Shown in pieces: positions 8,760-16,247 of a stretch of 64,000 bases of DNA. A model generated the notes under the pieces. The model was not told where the DNA came from. It was given only the letters and a program-made list of their open reading frames with translations, and did not search any database. The number at the start of each line of letters is the position of its first letter. Position 1 is the first letter of the stretch. The DNA is from Paenibacillus_V sp046244365. Lineage in GTDB: Bacteria; Bacillota; Bacilli; Paenibacillales; NBRC-103111. The DNA lies in the NCBI RefSeq assembly GCF_046244365.1, contig NZ_CP176395.1:3100001-3164000 (forward strand), read 5' to 3'. The position numbers were made by a program, and so were the translations under genes.

Positions 8760-9644
8760 ATGATTAGGTCAAAAACTACCGCCGTTTCGAAAGCCGCCGA
8801 TGCTTTCGTCTACATCTTTCTTATTGCGGTTGCGCTTACGATGCTGTTTCCATTCGTTTATATTTTGGCGGTGTCGTTCACAGATGAAAGTGTCTACGTA
8901 AGCGGGGAGCTCGTACTGCTGCCCCCCAAATGGTCGCTGGATGCCTATCGGTACGTCTTGTCGACAGACAGCTTCTTTCATTCCTTTCGATCGACGGCAT
9001 TCATCACGATTGTCGGAACGGTTCTGAATCTGCTGTTTACGACAACATTCGCGTATGCGGTGACGAAACAGGAGTTGCCTGGACGCCGCTTCCTGCTTCT
9101 GATGGCACTGTTCACCATGCTGTTCAGCGTGGGAATTGTGCCGAACTATTTGCTGGTTAAGGAGCTTGGGCTGATCAATTCGCTCTGGGCACTTATTTTG
9201 CCGGGGCTGACCGGTGCGTGGAGCATATTCGTTCTCAAGTCGTTCTTTCAGAGCTTGCCGCCCAGTCTGGAGGATTCCGCGCAACTCGATGGCTGCAACG
9301 ACATTCAAGTGTTCGTGCGGATTATTTTTCCGCTATCACTGCCTGCGATCGCCGCTTTCTCGCTTTTTTTCGCGGTGGGATTATGGAATACGTATTTCAG
9401 CGGCTTGCTGTATATCCGCGATGTGACGAAATGGCCGCTTCAGGTGCTGCTGCAGCAAATCGTGCTCGAGCCGAACAGCAGTATGGTCGGGGACGCTACG
9501 CAATTCGATTCCGAAGCAAAGCTGCCTCCTGAGACGATCAAGATGGCCGCCTTAATGATTGTCATGCTGCCGATTTTATTGGTGTATCCGTTACTCCAAA
9601 AATATTTTACCAAGGGCGTGCTGCTCGGCTCGGTTAAAGGTTGA
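8760..9644 (+). CDS. ABC oligosaccharide importer permease, YtcP/LplC type
   Basis: 294 residues, AAAGGAG before the ATG, 18 bases after the first permease. Six predicted membrane helices. The EAA-type loop is at about residues 175-200 (E-D-S-A-Q-L-D-G-C-N). The family tail G-V-L-L-G-S-V-K-G is present. It would form the membrane channel with the preceding permease and import oligosaccharides delivered by the lipoprotein at 9707. Confidence 0.92.
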   Translation: MIRSKTTAVSKAADAFVYIFLIAVALTMLFPFVYILAVSFTDESVYVSGELVLLPPKWSLDAYRYVLSTDSFFHSFRSTAFITIVGTVLNLLFTTTFAYAVTKQELPGRRFLLLMALFTMLFSVGIVPNYLLVKELGLINSLWALILPGLTGAWSIFVLKSFFQSLPPSLEDSAQLDGCNDIQVFVRIIFPLSLPAIAAFSLFFAVGLWNTYFSGLLYIRDVTKWPLQVLLQQIVLEPNSSMVGDATQFDSEAKLPPETIKMAALMIVMLPILLVYPLLQKYFTKGVLLGSVKG

Positions 9645-9706
9645 AAAAAGATGCCTTCTTATGAATCGAATGATGAAATAGCAAATAAAAAGGGGAGGAA
9701 ACAAAA

Positions 9707-11260
9707 ATGGTACAAAGAAAACGTGTGTTGGCCTTATCGCTCGCAGGTTCATTATCTCTTTCGCTGTTAGCTGGCTGCGGAGGGAACGTTACCCCTTCGG
9801 ATAGTAAAGGAAGCTCGCCGTCTCCTGCTGCGACTACGGAGGTTGCGAAGCAGGAGGAACCGGTCGCAATCAGCTTCACGACCCCACTCTATAACGAGCC
9901 GCCCAATTTCCAGAGCGATTACTACAAGGAGCTGGATAAACGTGCTAACGTTAAGCTAACGATCAAAGCAACACCGGTTAACGCTTACAAAGAACAGTTG
10001 AACTTGGCGCTGTCCTCGAACGAACTGACTGATGTCGTCGTCAATCTGGAGCTGTTCGACCCCGTTACGATCGGCGCGGTACGCCAGGGAGCATTCCATG
10101 ATTTGACGCCGTACCTCGGAGACTTGAAAAAGTATCCGAATCTGGGGGGAATTCCGAAGCAAATTTGGGATAATTCCAAAATTGACGGCAAGGTATTTGC
10201 GATACCGCGTCCACGCGGATTGACCGATCAATCGCTGCATATTCGTAAGGACTGGCTCGACAAGTTGAGTTTAAAGGCGCCGTCGACCGTGGAGGAACTG
10301 CGCAACGTACTGAAAGCGTTCGTCGAGAAGGACCCCGATGGCAATGGGAAAAACGATACGTACGGGCTGGCGGTGTTCGGCGCTGCGCTCAATTCTGCGA
10401 GCGCGCCGCTCGGTTCGGCGTTCGGGGCAAATAAGCCGACGTTCGAGGGAGACAAGCTGCTCATTCCATGGATGACCAAAGGTTACCGGGATATGCTCGA
10501 ATATTTCCGGGGATTGTACGCGGATAAAATCATTACCCAAGAGTATTCCGTGCAGAAATTTGGCCAGGATACGGAGATGTTCCAGAGTGGCAAAGCCGGA
10601 GTTGTAGGCAGCTCGATCAACGGGGCTTGGGACATTTGGACGAATGCGAAAAAGACGGACCCGAAGGCAGAAATTTTGACGCTGCCGCCGCTCAAAGGAC
10701 CGGGAGGAGACGGGAGCTTCCTGCCGTCGGGTTACTTGGGAGGTATCATGATTTCCTCCAAGGTGCCGAAGGATAAAGTCGAGAAAATATTGAAATACCT
10801 GGATCAGTCTGCTTCCAAGGAGTTCGTCGATTTCGAGAAATACGGCATTGAGGGCAAGCACCATACGAAGGAAAACGGCGTTCCGAAAGTGAACGACGAG
10901 ATGTTCAAGAAGGAAATCGGCAGCGCCAGCCTGATGGTCGGCTTGTACGATCCTTACAATAAGGCACTGACTGCGAAAGCGACACCGGAGTTTAACGAGG
11001 TTCAGAAGAAAGTATCTGATCAATACGCGGCCAAAGGCGTGCCGAATCCGTTAGAGGGGCTCATCTCTGATACGAATGCGAAGCGTTCAGCCGATTTGTT
11101 CAAGGACCGCAACACGATCCTGACGAAGGTTGTCGTCGGCCAAAGCACAATGGAGGAGTGGGACACTTACGTGAACCGTTTGAAGGCGGATCCTGACGTT
11201 CAAAAAATAATGAAGGAGTATGCCGATCAGTACAAGCTGAAATTCGGGGAGAAAAAATAG
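9707..11260 (+). CDS. Extracellular solute-binding lipoprotein (LipO-like) of the 7.8-kb importer
   Basis: 517 residues with AAAGGGGAGG before the ATG. Lipobox L-L-A-G-C gives lipidation at Cys24, followed by a Ser/Pro-rich linker. The rest has the two-lobed periplasmic-binding fold of large oligosaccharide-binding proteins (about 500 residues, as in LipO). Last gene of the importer set. A 44-base piece of this gene (10231-10274) recurs exactly at 14443-14486. Confidence 0.92.
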   Translation: MVQRKRVLALSLAGSLSLSLLAGCGGNVTPSDSKGSSPSPAATTEVAKQEEPVAISFTTPLYNEPPNFQSDYYKELDKRANVKLTIKATPVNAYKEQLNLALSSNELTDVVVNLELFDPVTIGAVRQGAFHDLTPYLGDLKKYPNLGGIPKQIWDNSKIDGKVFAIPRPRGLTDQSLHIRKDWLDKLSLKAPSTVEELRNVLKAFVEKDPDGNGKNDTYGLAVFGAALNSASAPLGSAFGANKPTFEGDKLLIPWMTKGYRDMLEYFRGLYADKIITQEYSVQKFGQDTEMFQSGKAGVVGSSINGAWDIWTNAKKTDPKAEILTLPPLKGPGGDGSFLPSGYLGGIMISSKVPKDKVEKILKYLDQSASKEFVDFEKYGIEGKHHTKENGVPKVNDEMFKKEIGSASLMVGLYDPYNKALTAKATPEFNEVQKKVSDQYAAKGVPNPLEGLISDTNAKRSADLFKDRNTILTKVVVGQSTMEEWDTYVNRLKADPDVQKIMKEYADQYKLKFGEKK

Positions 11261-11329
11261 CGTTAAAGGTATCGGGGAATAGGCTCGGGTCGCTTATACG
11301 AGGATGGCGGGCCTTTTCTTTCCAATCAT

Positions 11330-11345
11330 AAGTAAACGCTTTCAA
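11330..11345 (+). promoter_or_regulatory. cre-like site upstream of the GH30 gene
   Basis: AAGTAAACGCTTTCAA fits the CcpA cre pattern WTGNNARCGNWWWCAW except for the second base. It lies about 35 bases before the GH30 start, where bound CcpA would block transcription. Together with 5182-5197 this suggests glucose repression of the locus. Confidence 0.5.
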
Positions 11346-11380
11346 GCGAGCGAAGATGATAATGTAACGGAGGTTAACTG

Positions 11381-14380
11381 ATGAAAAGAAGGATATTACC
11401 TGTAATCATAATGTTGATTGTTACACTTGTGATCGGCCTGATTGCTCCTTCGCCGTGGTCGAATCTTCTGGCCGAAGCGTCAGGGGGCGCGAACATCGCT
11501 CCGGGCGCAACCGTAACGGCCAGCACATACGGAGCGCAGGACACACCGGACAAAGCCATAGACGGGATCAAGGACAATAATGCGAGCAGATGGAGCTCCA
11601 AATGGTACGCAACGCCGCCGGCAGGCACGCCGAAGCTTCCGCAATGGCTTCAGCTGGAGTGGAATGCTCCCGCGAGCATCGATAAAGTCCGGCTGTGGAG
11701 CGGCAACATGACGTCGCCCGGCTGGCAGCTCGTCGATTTCGAGATCCAATATTGGGACGGCTCCGGTTGGGTGACGGCAGCTGCGGTTTCCGGCAATGCC
11801 AAGGACGGCAAGCTCGGGCAGTTTAACGATTTGACGTTTGCGCCCATTCAGACGCAAAAGCTTCGCGTATATGTGACAGACGGCTGTCAATACGATACAG
11901 TGGCGCGCATATTCGAGATCGAAGTGTACGAGAGCGCCGGGCCAAGCCTGGAGACCGTACATATTGATACGGCCGAACGGCACCAGACGATCGAGGGCTG
12001 GGGCGGCAACGTGTATCCGCAATTTATTCCTCTGTTCGCGGCGAACGATCCGAATTACATGAACAAGATGCTGGATGAGTTGAAAACGACGAATATACGC
12101 GTTCGCAGCTACTGGTATTTGATGGAGGAAGCGAACGACGACGGCGATTCGCAAACATTCGACTGGAGCGAGTTTCAAGCGGGAGACAAAGGAGATGTGC
12201 ATAAGGAACTTCTAGCTTTGCAAATGCTCTATAACCGTGGCGTGAAGCTGACGCTCGGTTCGTGGCGGTTTCCGAACTGGATGGTCGGCAAGCCGCCGGG
12301 GTACAACTGGTCCGGCGCCCAGATGACGCTGCCGGCCGATATGGACGACGAATACGCGGAAAGCATGGCAGGCTATTTGCTATATGCCCGCCAGCATTAC
12401 GGCGTGACTTTCGACTATATTGCGGTCGCCAACGAGCCGAACGGCGGAGGCGTTTATATCAACGGCATTACGCCAGCACGATACGCGTCGCTTACGCAAA
12501 AGCTTAAACAGAAACTGCAAGCGAATGGCTATCGTGCCGAGTATTTGGCCGGCGATACGAACGCGGCGACCATATCCGCCGCACAGTATGCGGAAAGCGT
12601 CTTGTTTGAAGACGCTTATGCGAATCCAGAAGGGCAAAGGCTTTTTAACACTCTTTCCTATCACGCTTACGAGCGATCTGTCGCTGGGCTGCAGCGGTAC
12701 GAGGAAGCGGCCCGGACTTACGGCGTCAAGCTGCATGTCGGCGAGCAAGAAGACCAGATCATCGTTACGGACAAAGACAAATGGTCACGCGCGATGAATA
12801 ACGCCGTTGCCATTCACGATTCGCTCACTTACAGCAGGGCGAATTTGCTGCAATACTTCGCGTATTCGGCGACGGATAGCGGAGGCTTGGTCATTTACAG
12901 CTACAGCGGCAAAACGTGGTACCCCGTCTATGACATGCTTAAGCATTTTTATGATGCGGCGCCGTCGGGCTCCGTCATGATCGGGGCTCATCCTGATGCT
13001 TCGTCAGTTTCCGATCTGTACACCGTCGCGTTCGAAAAGCCCGACAGAAGGCTGGAAATCGTCCTGATTAACACCGCAACCGAAACGCGCCAAGTGAAGC
13101 TTACCGGGGTCGGAAGCCGCATGTTTTCCGTGCGCAGCAGCGGCGAATTTACACGGAACTCGCTGGGACAGGATATTGCAGGCTCAACGGCCGGAGAGGT
13201 TACGGTTACGGTCGCACCTAACAGCATCGTTTCGCTTTCGGAGAAAGCTGTAGGGGGGACGGTCCAAGCCCTTCAACTGAGCTCAGCCTCTTCCACTCCG
13301 TTAATCAAGGGAGATCGAGTTCAATTGTCGGCAGCGGCAAGCTACAATAATGGAACGGAAAGCAATGTGACGGCCGACGTGCAGTACGCAAGCAGCGACA
13401 ATGCGGTAGCGACGGTGACGCGTTACGGTTTAGTAACGGGATTAAGCGCGGGAACGGCTGCGATTTCGGCGACGTTCGGAGGGCGAACCGCCGTCTATGA
13501 GCTGAAGGTGGAAGCTATCGGGGTGCGATTGCTGCAGCTGAGCGGGCTTTCCTCTCCCGTTGACATAGGCAGCGAGCAGCAACTGGCGGTGACGGCACTC
13601 TTTTCAGACAACACATCTCGGGATGTGACGGCTTATGCTGAGTTTGCGAACAGCAGCCCGCTCATAGCGGGAGTGGATGCTGCGGGTAAAGTAACCGGCT
13701 TGTCGGTAGGTTCGACAGTCATTACGGCAACTTACAGCCATCTGTCAGTGGCTGTTCCTGTGATGGTGCAGAGCAGCAATTCCAGCATAGCTGCAAAATC
13801 GATGTTAACCGGTGACGGGTTTGTAAGCCCGGGAGAGGATTTTGCGGTACGGTACGGGTTAAAGGGAGTAACGGAAAGCGTGTACGCTCAAGATATTATC
13901 GTCAGCTTCGATCCTGCATTGCTGAAATACATTTCCGTTCAATCTTTACGGGAAGGCATCAGCATTGTAAGAGCTGTTAAACAAGATGAAGGCAAGCTGC
14001 GGGTCATTGTAGCGAGCCAAGGGTCCTGCTGCGGGTTCACCGGCGATGGGGACATAATCGCAATCGCGTTCAAAGCCAAAAACATTCAACAAACGGGTAC
14101 AGCGAATGTTACGGTATCGAAAGTTATGCTAGGCGACGCTCTGGGCATAGAAAGCGAAGCGGCTTCTGCCTCGTTGGACATTCTCGTTGAACGTGTTACT
14201 CCTGGGGACGTAAACCGGGACGGCAAAGTGTCCGTAGGCGACTTGTCCGTCGCTTCCGTTAACCTGGGCAAAGGTAGCGTTGATCCAGATTGGAAGCGCT
14301 TGAAGCCAGCCGATCTGGACGGAGACGGCGTTTTGACTCCCACCGACCTAACCTTGCTCGCAAAGCTGCTGATGAACTAA
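11381..14380 (+). CDS. Secreted multidomain GH30 glycosidase with discoidin, Big_2, cohesin and dockerin domains
   Basis: 999 residues, GGAGG nine bases before the ATG. In order: signal peptide (1-33, A-E-A end), F5/8-type discoidin domain (about 36-185), GH30 catalytic barrel (from I-E-G-W-G-G near 200 to about 530, then a beta-sandwich), two Big_2 domains (about 627-710 and 715-795), a cohesin-like domain (about 807-935) and a type I dockerin (about 941-999, with D-V-N-R-D-G-K and D-L-D-G-D-G calcium loops). Candidate catalytic residues are Glu352 (A-N-E-P-N) as acid/base and Glu455 (V-G-E-Q-E) as nucleophile. GH30 enzymes cut xylan, glucuronoxylan or beta-glucan-type polymers; the exact specificity is not readable here. 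No anchor is visible, so it is secreted or docked. Confidence 0.9.
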   Translation: MKRRILPVIIMLIVTLVIGLIAPSPWSNLLAEASGGANIAPGATVTASTYGAQDTPDKAIDGIKDNNASRWSSKWYATPPAGTPKLPQWLQLEWNAPASIDKVRLWSGNMTSPGWQLVDFEIQYWDGSGWVTAAAVSGNAKDGKLGQFNDLTFAPIQTQKLRVYVTDGCQYDTVARIFEIEVYESAGPSLETVHIDTAERHQTIEGWGGNVYPQFIPLFAANDPNYMNKMLDELKTTNIRVRSYWYLMEEANDDGDSQTFDWSEFQAGDKGDVHKELLALQMLYNRGVKLTLGSWRFPNWMVGKPPGYNWSGAQMTLPADMDDEYAESMAGYLLYARQHYGVTFDYIAVANEPNGGGVYINGITPARYASLTQKLKQKLQANGYRAEYLAGDTNAATISAAQYAESVLFEDAYANPEGQRLFNTLSYHAYERSVAGLQRYEEAARTYGVKLHVGEQEDQIIVTDKDKWSRAMNNAVAIHDSLTYSRANLLQYFAYSATDSGGLVIYSYSGKTWYPVYDMLKHFYDAAPSGSVMIGAHPDASSVSDLYTVAFEKPDRRLEIVLINTATETRQVKLTGVGSRMFSVRSSGEFTRNSLGQDIAGSTAGEVTVTVAPNSIVSLSEKAVGGTVQALQLSSASSTPLIKGDRVQLSAAASYNNGTESNVTADVQYASSDNAVATVTRYGLVTGLSAGTAAISATFGGRTAVYELKVEAIGVRLLQLSGLSSPVDIGSEQQLAVTALFSDNTSRDVTAYAEFANSSPLIAGVDAAGKVTGLSVGSTVITATYSHLSVAVPVMVQSSNSSIAAKSMLTGDGFVSPGEDFAVRYGLKGVTESVYAQDIIVSFDPALLKYISVQSLREGISIVRAVKQDEGKLRVIVASQGSCCGFTGDGDIIAIAFKAKNIQQTGTANVTVSKVMLGDALGIESEAASASLDILVERVTPGDVNRDGKVSVGDLSVASVNLGKGSVDPDWKRLKPADLDGDGVLTPTDLTLLAKLLMN

Positions 14381-14442
14381 GGGGATGATACGGCAAGCCA
14401 ATGTGATTTGGCCATAAGGGCTATTCATGTATCCGAATCTGG

Positions 14443-14486
14443 ATCGCTGCATATTCGTAAGGACTGGCTCGACAAGTTGAGTTTAA
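14443..14486 (+). repeat. Displaced 44-base exact copy of the binding-protein gene
   Basis: Identical to 10231-10274 inside the solute-binding lipoprotein gene and in the same orientation. It begins ATCGCTGCATATTCGTAAGG and ends GAGTTTAA. It carries no gene function here and marks an old duplication or recombination event 4.2 kb away. Confidence 0.9.
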
Positions 14487-14639
14487 TCCCCGATATGTAA
14501 GCGCATCCATTTGTAAAAAAATATAGGATTGTGATTGAATCATTCAAATAGATGCCGTTAAGTTCATGGTACTACGAACAAGGATATATTACACTCATAT
14601 TACAGAACGCTTCTGTCCAACTACACAAGGAGATATGTG

Positions 14640-15698
14640 ATGAAACCAAGATCGAAAGTGATTGATTGCGACGTCCATAACGCGTTAAAGAGCCATTTGG
14701 ACCTGGTCCCTTACCTGGAGGAGCCTTGGAAAACGAGGGTGGCGGAGAACGGTCTCGGCTTGATGTTCTCCGGTTATTACTCCCCGATTGGAGTCGGAAG
14801 AAAGGATGCCGTACCGCCGGGAGGAGGACAAGTCGGCTCCGACTCAGATTTTGTCATCGAACAATTGATTGATTCGTATAACGTGGATTACGCCATCCTG
14901 ACCGGGAACTTGTTCAGCATCTCGGTAGGGCACGAGCCGGATTTTGCTGCGGCTGTCTGCAGCGCTTATAACGATCTGCTCATCGACACTTGGCTGAGCA
15001 AAGACCACCGGTTCAAAGGCTCGATTCTGGTGTCGGCACAAGATCCGTTCTTGGCAGCCCGTGAGATAGATCGAATCGGGTCCCATCCCGGAATGGTCCA
15101 GGTCATCATGAGCAGTGCAACCCGGATGCCGCTCGGGCAGCGTTACTTCCACCCGATCTACGAAGCGGCTGAGCGCAATGGCCTGCCGGTCGCGGTTCAT
15201 CCGGGGGCGGAGGGTGCGGGACAAGCGAATCCCCCGACAGCGGCGGGATACCCAACCTGGTACATCGAGTGGCATACATGCCTCTCACAGAACTTCATGG
15301 CGCAGCTCACCAGCCTCGTATGCGAAGGGGTCTTCGAGAAGTTTCCCGGGCTGCGGTTCGTGTTTATCGAGGGCGGTGTAGCTTGGCTGCCACACCTGAT
15401 GTGGAGGCTCGACAAGAATTACATGGCGCTGCGTGCGCAAGTGCCTTGGCTGAAGAGGATGCCGAGTGAATACATCCGCGACCATTGCTTCTTCACGACA
15501 CAGCCCATTGAGGAACCGGCCAATCCCAAGCATTTGAAGAGCATCTTCGAGATGATCGACGCAGAGAACATCTTGCTCTACTCGAGCGACTATCCGCATT
15601 GGGACTTTGATTCCCCGCATCAGATTCTGAGCTGGCTACCGCAGGAGTCGCGGGACCGCATTTTCTACGAAAACGCGAAACAACTATACAAGCTGTAG
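14640..15698 (+). CDS. Amidohydrolase-2 family metal-dependent hydrolase/decarboxylase
   Basis: About 352 residues. AAGGAG lies seven bases before this ATG; GTG 14637 is an alternative. The N-terminal metal motif is C-D-V-H (D-x-H), further metal/catalytic candidates lie in A-V-H-P-G, and the late Asp is in Y-S-S-D-Y-P-H-W-D. This layout fits the ACMSD-like amidohydrolase 2 family, TIM-barrel enzymes that hydrolyse or decarboxylate cyclic carboxylates. The next gene is a Rieske protein 16 bases away, so the two are probably cotranscribed. The pairing suggests an aromatic or cyclic substrate rather than a sugar. Substrate unknown. Confidence 0.85.
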   Translation: MKPRSKVIDCDVHNALKSHLDLVPYLEEPWKTRVAENGLGLMFSGYYSPIGVGRKDAVPPGGGQVGSDSDFVIEQLIDSYNVDYAILTGNLFSISVGHEPDFAAAVCSAYNDLLIDTWLSKDHRFKGSILVSAQDPFLAAREIDRIGSHPGMVQVIMSSATRMPLGQRYFHPIYEAAERNGLPVAVHPGAEGAGQANPPTAAGYPTWYIEWHTCLSQNFMAQLTSLVCEGVFEKFPGLRFVFIEGGVAWLPHLMWRLDKNYMALRAQVPWLKRMPSEYIRDHCFFTTQPIEEPANPKHLKSIFEMIDAENILLYSSDYPHWDFDSPHQILSWLPQESRDRIFYENAKQLYKL

Positions 15699-15714
15699 GG
15701 AAAGGGACAAGAAA

Positions 15715-16065
15715 ATGACCGTGCATTATGTGACCGATCCGGAGCAAATCCCCGAGGGGCATCACCGCGTATTTGAAATTGCAGGTCGTTCCATAGGGAT
15801 CTACAATGTAAAAGGTGAATTTTATGCCATCCTCAATTATTGCCCGCATCAGGGGGCGGAGATTTGCAAAGGGCCAATATGCGGAACGAGCTTGGAGTCG
15901 AGGGTGTATGAGTACAAATTCGGGCGGGAGGGAGAGATCGTCCGGTGCCCTTGGCACGGATGGGAGTTCGATTTGAAGACGGGAAAGTCGCTTGCGAAGG
16001 AGAAAGTCAGGCTGCGGTGCTATAAAGTCTTCGTAGAGGATGGCAAGATTGGGGTCGAGCTATAA
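15715..16065 (+). CDS. Small Rieske [2Fe-2S] ferredoxin-like protein
   Basis: 116 residues. The two cluster motifs are C43-P-H45 and C78-P-W-H81, the exact C-x-H/C-x-x-H pattern of Rieske proteins. The size fits a stand-alone ferredoxin component; there is no oxygenase domain and none in the window. AAAGGGACAAG precedes the ATG. It probably carries electrons for an oxygenase encoded elsewhere, or acts with the upstream amidohydrolase. The insert between the two motifs is longer than in minimal ferredoxins. Confidence 0.92.
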   Translation: MTVHYVTDPEQIPEGHHRVFEIAGRSIGIYNVKGEFYAILNYCPHQGAEICKGPICGTSLESRVYEYKFGREGEIVRCPWHGWEFDLKTGKSLAKEKVRLRCYKVFVEDGKIGVEL

Positions 16066-16247
16066 AGCGATTCAGGTCAGCGGCGAAATCAAAGTGTTTT
16101 CCCCTAGCTCAAAAGCATTGTACGGACATTTTTGGTAGAAAAGTCAAATCGGGGGATTCGTCCCATGCGGAGCGTGTCCCGCCCGGACCGCAGGATTATA
16201 TTCGATCGGTATTTAAGCGATTTCATCACGTACAGGAGGAATGTACG

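Noticed and set aside
10271..11023. A 250-codon minus-strand frame inside the solute-binding lipoprotein gene
   Set aside because: Antisense to a gene with a clear lipobox and operon position; no independent start signal.
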